Shown here: positions 1-12,189 of the stretch, piece after piece
Layout: each line of letters starts with the position of its first letter
Numbering within the stretch: the stretch's first letter is position 1
DNA from: Chloroflexota bacterium
GTDB lineage: Bacteria > Chloroflexota > Dehalococcoidia > Lucifugimonadales > UBA3495
NCBI GenBank assembly: GCA_026710825.1
Contig: JAPOQH010000096.1
Span: forward strand, 1-36,501
Direction of reading: 5' to 3'
DNA: 36,501 nt
Notes under the pieces: model-generated
What the model was told of the DNA's origin: nothing
Database searches by the model: none
The model's input: only the letters and a program-made list of their open reading frames with translations
Made by a program: the position numbers and the translations under genes

Positions 1-542
<542 letters not shown>

Positions 543-1550
543 ATGCGTATTTCCGACCTCGGTGAATTCGGCCTCATCGAGCTGGTCCAGCACTGGACCC
601 GATCCGGCGGTGCTGGAACCGGCGCCACCCTTGACTCGCCGTACCGAATCGCGGTGGACAACGGCGATGATGCCGCCGCCATCACCTTCTCGCAGGCGCC
701 CGTAACCGAGTTTTACACCACCGACACTATGGTCGACGGGATCCATTTCACCGCAACCACGACTCCGTGGCGCGATCTCGGCTGGAAAGCAATAGCATCC
801 AATATCAGCGACGTGGCCGCCATGGGCGGCGATCCTGCCGCCGCTCTGATCACCCTGGGTCTGCCATCCGACACACTGGTCGCAGATGTCGAAGAGTTGT
901 ACGCAGGCATGATGGAAATCTGCGGCGAGTATGGAGCTCAAATCATCGGCGGAGACATGGTGCGCTCACCGGTGGCGTTCATAACGGTGGCCCTCACCGG
1001 GGTCGCCTCGGGTAATCCGATGATACGTACCGCCGCAGCGCCGGGACACCTGGTAGCCGTTTCCGGGCCGGTGGGCGGCTCCGCCGGAGGCCTGCGCCAA
1101 CTGCTTTCCGGCGGCAATCCTATTCAATCGGACCTGGTGGAACAACACCAGCGTCCACGACCCCACGTCTCACCGGGCAAAGCATTGGTCGCCTCCGGTG
1201 TGACATCGGCCATGGACGTCAGCGATGGTCTGGCCGACGACCTCGGCAAACTCTGCTCCGCCAGCGTGGTTGCGGCCAGGATATCCGCCGATCGGGTGCC
1301 AGTTCTCCCATCCCTCAAACACTCGTTCCCGGATGATTGGCTAAACCTGGCTCTGTACGGCGGGGAGGACTACGTCCTGCTCTTCACCGCGCCTGAGGAT
1401 ATAATGGATGCCGCGATCGCCAAACTCCCCGAGACGGCAGCCGTGATCGGCGAGATAATCCATGGGGAAGCTGGCACAGTAACCATCGTCGACGCTTCGG
1501 GCGATCCCATCAACACGACCGGTGCAGGTTGGGATCACTTCGTCGGATAA
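543..1550 (+). CDS. thiL: Thiamine-monophosphate kinase
   Basis: ThiL phosphorylates thiamine monophosphate with ATP to give the cofactor thiamine diphosphate, in the cytosol. The 335-residue length is normal. Family motifs occur in order: GDDAA (41-45) and TTDTMVDGIHF (59-69), contributing the Mg/ATP-binding aspartates; GWKAIASNISDVAAMGG (80-96); GGDMVRS (136-142); SAMDVSDGLADDLGKLC (222-238); LYGGEDYVLLF (271-281). No clear Shine-Dalgarno precedes the ATG at 543. The start is chosen because the usual N-terminal segment (ISDLGEFGLIELV) begins there. It is the first gene of a tight + strand cluster, ending 6 nt before tsaE. Confidence 0.95.
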   Translation: MRISDLGEFGLIELVQHWTRSGGAGTGATLDSPYRIAVDNGDDAAAITFSQAPVTEFYTTDTMVDGIHFTATTTPWRDLGWKAIASNISDVAAMGGDPAAALITLGLPSDTLVADVEELYAGMMEICGEYGAQIIGGDMVRSPVAFITVALTGVASGNPMIRTAAAPGHLVAVSGPVGGSAGGLRQLLSGGNPIQSDLVEQHQRPRPHVSPGKALVASGVTSAMDVSDGLADDLGKLCSASVVAARISADRVPVLPSLKHSFPDDWLNLALYGGEDYVLLFTAPEDIMDAAIAKLPETAAVIGEIIHGEAGTVTIVDASGDPINTTGAGWDHFVG

Positions 1551-1556
1551 TCCGAT

Positions 1557-2093
1557 ATGCCGGACAAGCTGACCATTCATACCAACACCCCGGAGGAAAC
1601 TCGCCGAATTGGCGAGGTGATCGGCCAGTCAGCCGTTCCCGGCGACATCTATCTCCTCACCGGTCCTTTGGGCGCGGGCAAGACGTGCCTCACCCAGGGC
1701 ATAGCCCGTGGGCTTGGCGTGGATGGATACGCCCGTAGCCCGACATTCGTGCTCATTACCCGCTATCGTGGTCGTCTCATCCTGCATCACGCCGACCTCT
1801 ACCGTATCGACCACCCCGCCGAAGCGTGGGACCTGGGCTTGGACGACATTATGTCGGCCGGCGAGGACATCCTCATCGTCGAATGGGCCGAGCGCGCCGA
1901 GGAGATTTTTCCCGAAGACGCGTTGTGGATTGATCTGGATTACGCTATCGACGCATACCCGGCCGCATGCGAAGTGATTCCGGACGAAGACGGCGGCATT
2001 CCCGCCCTGCACAGCATCACGTTCGAAGATCCTCCCCAAAGATTCGCCGGTCTGCTCAACGATTTGCGCCCGATGGTTCACGGAACCCAGTAA
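1557..2093 (+). CDS. tsaE: tRNA t6A biosynthesis ATPase TsaE
   Basis: TsaE is the P-loop ATPase that drives the TsaB-TsaD-TsaE complex making N6-threonylcarbamoyladenosine at position 37 of ANN-decoding tRNAs. The 178-residue protein carries Walker A GPLGAGKT (36-43), the family motif SPTFVL (61-66), HADLYR (78-83) and VEW (108-110). A roughly 40-residue C-terminal tail is acidic and less typical. The stop codon overlaps the tsaB start as TAATG, which implies translational coupling and fits the known TsaE-TsaB partnership. tsaD is not in the window. Confidence 0.95.
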   Translation: MPDKLTIHTNTPEETRRIGEVIGQSAVPGDIYLLTGPLGAGKTCLTQGIARGLGVDGYARSPTFVLITRYRGRLILHHADLYRIDHPAEAWDLGLDDIMSAGEDILIVEWAERAEEIFPEDALWIDLDYAIDAYPAACEVIPDEDGGIPALHSITFEDPPQRFAGLLNDLRPMVHGTQ

Positions 2094-2830
2094 TGCTCCT
2101 GTCGATTGACACTTCATCCCGGTACGGCGGCGTCGCACTTTCCAACGCAGACGGCTCCGTGGTCGAAGCGCGGCTTTGGCGTTCGTCCGCAAACCACACC
2201 GCCCAACTCATGCCCGCCGTCGTCGAACTGCTTGCGGCCCAGGGAATAAGAGCCATTGAACTTGATGGAGTGGCAGTCGCCCTCGGGCCGGGACCTTTCA
2301 GCGCTCTTCGCGTGGGGGTGAGCGCAGCCAAGGGTTTGGCTGTGGCGGCCGATTTCCCTATCGTCGGCATTGACACCCTCGCACTCGAAGCTCAACCACA
2401 TCTCAGCGCCAACACCCTCGTGTCCGCGTGGCTTGACGCAGGACGAAACGAGGTGGCCGTCGGCTGGTTTGGTGAGGACGGTCAGCGCGTCCGGGAGGAC
2501 GAAATAGCGGCGCCGGAAAAAGTTGTGCAACGAGAATCGGGGTCGCCCCAGGGAACGCTGATTTACTGTGGCGAGGCGGCATACGGTCGTCGGCAGTTGA
2601 TCTGCGATCCTACACACAGACACGATCGTGAACGTTCGGCTGCAGTGGCGCCGTGGACGCCCGCCGACCGGTTGTGGGCCCTGGCCTCCGCTGGAGCCCA
2701 GAGGTTGGCAGCGGACCGGACCGACGACCTCGCAACCTTGCAACCTTACTATCTGCGGATGCCCACCATCGGCGTCGCCAAGCGGCGCGACCGTGTCCGG
2801 CAGGGACGGCCATCCGCAACCTCAGCCTGA
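2093..2830 (+). CDS. tsaB: tRNA t6A biosynthesis protein TsaB
   Basis: TsaB is the catalytically inactive ASKHA-fold partner that stabilises TsaD in t6A synthesis. The ATG at 2093 overlaps the tsaE stop by one base. The longer frame from 1967 is rejected because its first 42 residues are Arg-rich out-of-frame tsaE sequence. From the chosen start the protein has 245 residues. It opens with MLLSIDTSS, the usual start of the fold, and continues with the family motif [19 protein letters not shown] at about residues 65-83. The C-terminal LQPYYLR matches the conserved P-x-YLR ending. ndk follows 25 nt later. Confidence 0.94.
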   Translation: MLLSIDTSSRYGGVALSNADGSVVEARLWRSSANHTAQLMPAVVELLAAQGIRAIELDGVAVALGPGPFSALRVGVSAAKGLAVAADFPIVGIDTLALEAQPHLSANTLVSAWLDAGRNEVAVGWFGEDGQRVREDEIAAPEKVVQRESGSPQGTLIYCGEAAYGRRQLICDPTHRHDRERSAAVAPWTPADRLWALASAGAQRLAADRTDDLATLQPYYLRMPTIGVAKRRDRVRQGRPSATSA

Positions 2831-2855
2831 AACTTTAGGGAGACAAACTTTCTTG

Positions 2856-3308
2856 ATGGAACGAACCTTCGTCGCAATAAAACCCGATGGCGTCCAGCGT
2901 GGCCTTGTCGGAGACGTCATTTCTCGGTTGGAACGGCGTGGCCTAAAACTGGTCGCGATGCGCCTCATGCAGGTCGATGAGGACTTGGCCGGACGGCACT
3001 ACTCCGAACACGTCAGCCGCCCATTCTTCCCTTCCCTGGTGTCGTTTATCACGTCGGGGCCCATCGTTGCGATGATCTGGGAAGCCAACAACGCCGTCGC
3101 ATTGGCCCGTCAAACGATGGGGGCCACCAATCCTGGAGACGCGTCTCCCGGCACCATTCGGGGCGATTTTGGCGTGGACATCGGTCGCAACATAGTCCAC
3201 GGGTCCGACAGCCCGGAGTCTGCGGAACGCGAGATCGGCCTGTTTTTCGGGGAGGGCGGCGCGCTGGATTACGCTCGCAGCGCCGACCAATGGATCATAG
3301 AATCCTGA
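2856..3308 (+). CDS. ndk: Nucleoside diphosphate kinase
   Basis: Ndk moves the gamma-phosphate of ATP to other nucleoside diphosphates through a phosphohistidine. The 150-residue length is standard. It starts [17 protein letters not shown], with K9 for ATP binding. The catalytic histidine is H115 in NIVHGSDS, and [10 protein letters not shown] follows as in other members. The start at 2856 is preceded by AGGGAGA (2836-2842), about 13 nt away, and matches the family N terminus; the longer upstream frame is discarded. Its 3' end overlaps the 3' end of rsfS on the other strand by 14 nt. Confidence 0.97.
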   Translation: MERTFVAIKPDGVQRGLVGDVISRLERRGLKLVAMRLMQVDEDLAGRHYSEHVSRPFFPSLVSFITSGPIVAMIWEANNAVALARQTMGATNPGDASPGTIRGDFGVDIGRNIVHGSDSPESAEREIGLFFGEGGALDYARSADQWIIES

Positions 3309-3657
3309 CCACCTGGGGCGCCCTGCTCCAAAACCGCTCCAACCCAAAAAATTGGCGCTCCTCCGGGCCGAATATGTGGATGATCACGCCCGCGAAGTCC
3401 AGGAGAACCCAGCCGGAGACCGGCGTCCCTTCCCGGTGGTGGCGCGGTACTCCCGCGGATTTCATCGCGTTGGTCATGTCTTCTTCCAACGCTTCGATCT
3501 GGCGCACGGAGTCTGCCGTCATTACCACGAAGTAGTCGGCGAACGCCGTTAGCTGGCGCAAGTCCATCATCACGATGTCGGTGGCCAGTTTTTCGGCGGC
3601 CAGATCAACGGCCAGGCGGGCTATCTCGGTTGGATTCAGGGTTTCAGTGGATGTCAT
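3295..3657 (-). CDS. rsfS: Ribosome silencing factor RsfS (YbeB/Iojap family)
   Basis: RsfS binds ribosomal protein uL14 on the 50S subunit and blocks subunit joining when nutrients are short. The 120-residue protein shows the family core [18 protein letters not shown] (about 40-57) and [15 protein letters not shown] (about 82-96). The C terminus LERFW matches the usual L-E-x-xW ending. It is transcribed divergently from gltB and convergently with ndk, overlapping ndk by 14 nt. No strong ribosome site is seen before the ATG. A promoter must lie within the 224-nt region shared with gltB. Confidence 0.95.
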   Translation of the reverse strand: MTSTETLNPTEIARLAVDLAAEKLATDIVMMDLRQLTAFADYFVVMTADSVRQIEALEEDMTNAMKSAGVPRHHREGTPVSGWVLLDFAGVIIHIFGPEERQFFGLERFWSRAPQVVRIL

Positions 3658-3729
3658 AGGGCTAAATAATGATCAACGCGCGTCTGTTGTGCCGGTGCAT
3701 TGAACTCCGTCCCATGAGTATAGGTTGGA

Positions 3730-3773
3730 GGGGGTTGCCTTGCAATCCCCGTCGATTGTGATATATTACACAA
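3730..3773 (+). promoter_or_regulatory. Candidate gltB promoter with overlapping operator-like palindrome
   Basis: A -35-like TTGCAA (3740-3745) and a -10-like TATATT (3762-3767) are separated by 16 bp. An imperfect palindrome TTGTGATATATTACACAA (3756-3773; 14 of 18 positions symmetric, TTGTG-N8-CACAA) covers the -10. A second inverted repeat, GGGGGTTGC (3730-3738) with GCAATCCCC (3742-3750), covers the -35. The TTGTG/CACAA half-sites resemble those of the CRP/FNR superfamily, but the regulator is unknown. The predicted start is near 3774, which leaves a ~108-nt leader before gltB. The same region must also serve rsfS on the other strand. Confidence 0.5.
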
Positions 3774-3803
3774 GTCATTTTTCCGGCGGTGCCGGTACGC
3801 CGC

Positions 3804-3859
3804 GCTGCCCCGACAGTATCAGGATTTCTACCCTGTGATCTGTGGGCGCTTTTTCTTTT
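3804..3859 (+). terminator. Terminator-like hairpin in the gltB leader (candidate attenuator)
   Basis: An extended imperfect stem runs directly into a T-tract. Pairs are G3804-C3849, C3805-G3848, G3807-C3847, C3808/C3809/C3810 with G3846/G3845/G3844, ACAG (3813-3816) with CTGT (3840-3843), ATCA (3818-3821) with TGAT (3836-3839), and GG (3822-3823) with CC (3832-3833). TTTTTCTTTT follows at 3850-3859. It ends 22 nt before the gltB ATG and lies downstream of the likely promoter, so it would control read-through into gltB. It does not match the glutamine riboswitch consensus that I know. A small CCGGC-GGT-GCCGG hairpin begins at 3783, just upstream. Confidence 0.6.
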
Positions 3860-3881
3860 ATTCTGGATGCAGGGTACGGCT

Positions 3882-8423
<4,542 letters not shown>

Positions 8424-8425
8424 TA

Positions 8426-9877
8426 ATGGGGAAAATCACCGGATTTATGGAATTTGGGCGTTTTGGCCCGGACCGTCGCCCGCCGGCACAGCGCGTCGGA
8501 GACTATCGAGAATACTACCACCGGTGGACAGACCAGCAAGCCGCCGAACAGGGTGGCAGGTGCATGGACTGCGCCGTGCCGTTCTGCCACATGGGCTGCC
8601 CTTTGGGCAACGTCATCCCGGAGTTCAACCATCAGGTTTACCAGGGAGACTGGCAGAAGGCGCTGGAAATCCTGCTGAGCACCAACAATTTCCCTGAGTT
8701 CACCGGGCGAATTTGTCCCGCGCCCTGCGAAGCATCGTGCGTTCTCAGTATCAACGCTGATCCCGTCACCATTGAGTACATCGAAAAGGAAATCAGCGAT
8801 CGAGGATTCGAGCAGGGATGGATCAAACCGGCGCCGCCGGCGACTCGCTCCGGAAAGAACGTTGCGGTCGTGGGCAGCGGGCCATCCGGACTCGCCGCCG
8901 CCCAGCAACTGAACCGTGCGGGACACACCGTCACCGTCCTCGAACGCGCTGACTATATCGGTGGCCTCCTGATGCTGGGCATCCCCGATTTCAAGCTGGA
9001 AAAATCGGTCGTGCAGCGCCGCGTTGCGCTAATGGAAGCCGAGGGGATACAGTTCCGTACCGGCGTAAACGTCGGCGTCAACTTGCCGGCCGAGCAACTG
9101 CTGCGCGAATACGACGCGGTTTGCCTCACCGGAGGTTCGACCCAGGCCCGCGACCTGGACGTGCCCGGCCGCGAACTCGAAGGCGTCCACTTCGCAATGG
9201 ATTATTTGCCCCAGCAAAATCGCACCCTGGCCGGCGAGAACGTCAATAACCAGATCACTGCCGAAGGCAAGCGCGTGATTATCCTTGGCGGCGGTGATAC
9301 CGGCGCCGACTGTCTCGGCACCGCCCATCGCCAGGGCGCAGAGATAGTCCATCAGTTTGAACTTCTGCCCGAGCCCCCTGAGACTCGCCCGGATGACAAC
9401 CCGTGGCCGGATTGGCCCATGATCCTGCGAACCTCAGGTGCCCATGAAGAGGGCGGCGTTCGGGACTACAACATTCTCACCAAGTCCCTCAGCGGGGAAA
9501 ACGGACAGGTCAACAAACTGCACGCCGTCCGAGTTGACTGGACCAGGGGCGAGAACGGACGGTTCCAGATGTCGGAAGTCCCGGGGAGCGAATTCTCGGT
9601 AGACGCGGACCTGGTCCTGTTGGCTATGGGTTTCCTCCATCCCGAACATGGCGGCATGCTGGAACAACTCGGTGTTGACCTGGATGCCCGCGGCAATGTG
9701 CAAGTTGACGGCAATAAGATGACATCCGTGCCCGGCGTGTTTGCCGGCGGAGACATGGTTCGCGGCCAGTCTTTGGTCGTGTGGGCAATCGCGGAAGGTC
9801 GCGATGTCGCCCTGGGAATTGATCGCTACCTGTCCTCCGGCGTATCACACTTGCCCCGCTCCACCACTGCGGCATGA
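8426..9877 (+). CDS. gltD: Glutamate synthase (NADPH), small subunit
   Basis: GltD takes electrons from NADPH through FAD and 4Fe-4S clusters and passes them to GltB. The 483 residues include the N-terminal cysteine groups C46/C49/C54/C58 and C97/C101/C105. The FAD-binding motif VAVVGSGPSGLAAA has its GxGxxG at 150-155, the NADPH-binding motif is VIILGGGDTGADCLG, and the C-terminal FAD contact is GVFAGGDMVRGQSLVVWAIAEGR. The ATG lies 2 nt after the gltB stop, so the two genes are co-transcribed and probably translationally coupled. A GC-rich hairpin follows at 9909. Confidence 0.98.
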   Translation: MGKITGFMEFGRFGPDRRPPAQRVGDYREYYHRWTDQQAAEQGGRCMDCAVPFCHMGCPLGNVIPEFNHQVYQGDWQKALEILLSTNNFPEFTGRICPAPCEASCVLSINADPVTIEYIEKEISDRGFEQGWIKPAPPATRSGKNVAVVGSGPSGLAAAQQLNRAGHTVTVLERADYIGGLLMLGIPDFKLEKSVVQRRVALMEAEGIQFRTGVNVGVNLPAEQLLREYDAVCLTGGSTQARDLDVPGRELEGVHFAMDYLPQQNRTLAGENVNNQITAEGKRVIILGGGDTGADCLGTAHRQGAEIVHQFELLPEPPETRPDDNPWPDWPMILRTSGAHEEGGVRDYNILTKSLSGENGQVNKLHAVRVDWTRGENGRFQMSEVPGSEFSVDADLVLLAMGFLHPEHGGMLEQLGVDLDARGNVQVDGNKMTSVPGVFAGGDMVRGQSLVVWAIAEGRDVALGIDRYLSSGVSHLPRSTTAA

Positions 9878-9908
9878 TCCCTTGAGATATGATCGTCGAT
9901 GCCGGGCG

Positions 9909-9930
9909 GGGCGGGGTTTCACCCGCCCTG
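9909..9930 (+). terminator. Putative terminator after gltBD
   Basis: GGGCGGG (9909-9915) pairs with CCCGCCC (9922-9928) around a 6-base loop, 31 nt after the gltD stop. The stem is strong but the following TGATGTGTAT is only moderately T-rich, so termination may be partial or factor-assisted. Confidence 0.5.
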
Positions 9931-9962
9931 ATGTGTATATTGGACTCTCACCTCATACGATC

Positions 9963-9992
9963 CTGACGCGCCCGCGCCGAATGCGATAAAAT
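9963..9992 (+). promoter_or_regulatory. Candidate promoter for the 128-aa unknown gene
   Basis: A -35-like CTGACG (9963-9968) and a -10-like TAAAAT (9987-9992) are separated by 18 bp. The predicted start is about 35 nt upstream of the ATG at 10034. The TAAAAT hexamer recurs before rpoB (13676) and the PaREP1-like gene (26187). The match is modest. Confidence 0.35.
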
Positions 9993-10033
9993 CATCGGGA
10001 CCACTTGGCATAAACAGGGATGAGGTGGAAACA

Positions 10034-10420
10034 ATGCCCCAGCAAAGCAATCGGGTCGTCTATCCCCCCGACGGCTGGCAAAATTCCCTCGTTTCGGAAG
10101 CAATCGGACCCGACCGCTTTGGCAACGGCCAGATGTTTGACGCCAGTCTTCACGATTCGGCTGTGATCCGCCTGATATATGACGCCCGCGATGACCAGAT
10201 CACCGTGCGTTGCCTACGGTGCGACCAGCAGGACCAGGCCGGCGGACGCTACCAGGATTACCGCATGATCGGCATCGTGAGCATCAACGCCACGGCTTTG
10301 CTGGTTCCCATGAATACGCCTCGCATCATGAAGCATCTATCCGACGTCCACGACGTGCCGCTGGACGGAATCGACGATCTGGATTTCTTCAACTGTCTTT
10401 TGGATTGTTGCGACTTGTGA
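10034..10420 (+). CDS. Conserved-looking hypothetical protein, 128 aa
   Basis: I do not recognise this protein. The ATG at 10034 is preceded by GAGGTGG (10023-10029), a good ribosome site; a GTG nine bases upstream would sit inside that site and is less likely. The sequence is acidic and soluble-looking, with no signal peptide or membrane segment. A CLRC pair lies near the middle (VRCLRCDQQ), and the C-terminal tail DDLDFFNCLLDCCDL is Asp- and Cys-rich. The first half looks like a beta-rich fold (VIRLIYDARDDQITVRCL). It has its own candidate promoter and terminator-separated position after gltD, so it is probably not part of the gltBD operon. Metal binding through the cysteines is possible but unproven. 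Confidence 0.75.
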   Translation: MPQQSNRVVYPPDGWQNSLVSEAIGPDRFGNGQMFDASLHDSAVIRLIYDARDDQITVRCLRCDQQDQAGGRYQDYRMIGIVSINATALLVPMNTPRIMKHLSDVHDVPLDGIDDLDFFNCLLDCCDL

Positions 10421-10540
10421 CTCCTGTCCCAACAACGCCGGGAGACCTCAGAAACCTTTCTGTTTCCGCCCAGTCGTTCGTGTGGACCGGCCAGGGCATT
10501 GCCATTATTCGACCGTTAGCGATATTCGACGAGGATTGTC

Positions 10541-12091
10541 ATGAGCTACGATTTCATCATAGTCGGTGGAGGTTCAGCCGGTTGCACCCTGGCATCCAGG
10601 CTCACCGAGGACCCAAGCGTTTCTGTGCTGCTGCTGGAGGCCGGGCCTGACTACCCCGACTTTGAACATCTTCCCATTGACCTCAAAGCGGGAAACAACG
10701 TTTGGCGGTCCGCCTACGGGCCCCACAGTTGGAGTTACAACGCAAAGGGCACGCCCCAACAGGAGGAACCCATCATCATCCCTCGCGGCAAGGCGATGGG
10801 CGGGTCCAGCAGCATCAACGGTCAGGTCCTCTTCCGAGGCGTACCCGAAGATTATGACAACTGGGCTGTTTGGGGAAACGACGAATGGTCGTTCACCAAG
10901 GTTCTTCCCTACTTTCGACGACTGGAGAACGACCTGGATTTCCCGGGCGACGATTTCCACGGCGACAGCGGGCCCATCCCGGTGCGCCGCTACAAACGCG
11001 AGGAATGGCTCCCCGTAGCCGAGGCTTTCTACGACACCTGCCGGGCCCTGGGTTTCCCTGAAGACCACGACCAGAACCATCCCGATTCCAACGGAGTCGC
11101 GGCGCGCCCTCTGAACAACATCGATGGCGTCCGGATGAGCACCTCTCTCACCTACCTCTCCATGGCGCGTCACCGGCTGAACCTTACCGTCCGTGGCAAC
11201 GTCGTGGTTCGCCGCATCCTGTTCGACGGCAAGCAGGCCATCGGGGTTGAGGCCGAGAGCGGTGGCGAAATATTCGAGATCTACGGCGAACAGACCATCC
11301 TCAGCGGTGGCGCAATCGCCTCTCCGCAGATCCTGCTGCTGTCGGGGGTCGGCCCAACCGACCACCTCAGGGAGATGGGCATCCCCATCGTTCACGATCT
11401 AACCGGCGTCGGCGAGAACCTGCGCGATCATCCCGCTGTGTTCAGCCTGTTTCGGGGTGTCGGCGACCCGCCGGAACTGGACGCGCCCAGCATCCAGATC
11501 GCCCTGCGCTACAGTCCCGAAGGCACCGGCACCCGCGGCGACATCCAGTTGTCCCCCATACTGATGACCAGCGAACACCGGCCCGCCAGCGTGAACATTG
11601 AGACCGATGATTTCCACTTCGGCTTCAGCGCCGCTTTGCAGAATGCAACCACCGCCGGTCGGCTGCGCCTGGCTTCCACAGACCCGCATGTGCAGCCCGA
11701 CATCTTCTACGACTACCTGTCCGATCCTGTCGACCGCCAGCGCCTTCGGGCCGCCGTGCGACTCGGTTTGGAGATTGCCGAGCAGCCCACGTTCCGCCCC
11801 TTCATCTCGGAACGGCTCTCACCCACCGACGATGACCTGGCGTCCGACGCCGCCCTCGACCAGTGGATGCTGCGTAATGCCTACACGCAACATCATTCGT
11901 CCGGCACCTGCAAGATGGGTCCCGGTTCGGATCTGGATGCGGTAGTGGATCAGTACTGCCATGTGTACGGCATGCAGAACATCCGCGTGGTGGATGCTTC
12001 GGTCATGCCCGACGTGATCCGCGCGAACACCAATGCGACCACCATCATGATCGCGGAACGCGTTGCTGAATTCATCAAGGACGGCAAATGA
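10541..12091 (+). CDS. GMC family FAD-dependent oxidoreductase (choline dehydrogenase-like)
   Basis: GMC enzymes oxidise alcohols such as choline, glucose or aryl alcohols through FAD. This 516-residue protein begins with the FAD Rossmann motif FIIVGGGSAGCTLASRL (GxGxxG at 9-14) and has the GMC signature around PRGKAMGGSSSINGQVLFRG. The second signature (GAIASPQILLLSGVGP) and the C-terminal active site HHSSGTCKMG (catalytic H452) with ANTNATTIMIAE (N498) are intact. GAGG (10531-10534) lies 6 nt before the ATG. It lacks a signal peptide, so it should be cytosolic. The substrate cannot be read from sequence. Such proteins are often multiplied in marine SAR202 Chloroflexota (general knowledge). 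Confidence 0.93.
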   Translation: MSYDFIIVGGGSAGCTLASRLTEDPSVSVLLLEAGPDYPDFEHLPIDLKAGNNVWRSAYGPHSWSYNAKGTPQQEEPIIIPRGKAMGGSSSINGQVLFRGVPEDYDNWAVWGNDEWSFTKVLPYFRRLENDLDFPGDDFHGDSGPIPVRRYKREEWLPVAEAFYDTCRALGFPEDHDQNHPDSNGVAARPLNNIDGVRMSTSLTYLSMARHRLNLTVRGNVVVRRILFDGKQAIGVEAESGGEIFEIYGEQTILSGGAIASPQILLLSGVGPTDHLREMGIPIVHDLTGVGENLRDHPAVFSLFRGVGDPPELDAPSIQIALRYSPEGTGTRGDIQLSPILMTSEHRPASVNIETDDFHFGFSAALQNATTAGRLRLASTDPHVQPDIFYDYLSDPVDRQRLRAAVRLGLEIAEQPTFRPFISERLSPTDDDLASDAALDQWMLRNAYTQHHSSGTCKMGPGSDLDAVVDQYCHVYGMQNIRVVDASVMPDVIRANTNATTIMIAERVAEFIKDGK

Positions 12092-12126
12092 ACGCTGGCC
12101 CGCTACGAATCTGCCTACCCCATTGG

Positions 12127-12147
12127 GCCCGGTAGTCCCAACCGGGC
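12127..12147 (+). other. Intergenic hairpin between the GMC gene and fumC
   Basis: GCCCGGT (12127-12133) pairs perfectly with ACCGGGC (12141-12147) around a 7-base loop. No T-tract follows, so this is either a weak terminator or an mRNA-stabilising structure in a read-through transcript. It is the only notable structure in the 98-nt gap. Confidence 0.4.
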
Positions 12148-12189
12148 AACTCATCCTCCACAACCTCTCTCCAAGGACGGCACTAGAAC

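Noticed and set aside
3789..3881. 31-residue N-terminal extension of gltB as a signal peptide
   Set aside because: GltB is cytosolic and must expose the mature Cys23; the extension translates the leader hairpin and its T-tract.
10499..10526. TTGCCA-N16-GATATT as promoter for the GMC oxidoreductase
   Set aside because: Its start site would fall on or after the ribosome site GAGG at 10531, leaving no usable leader.
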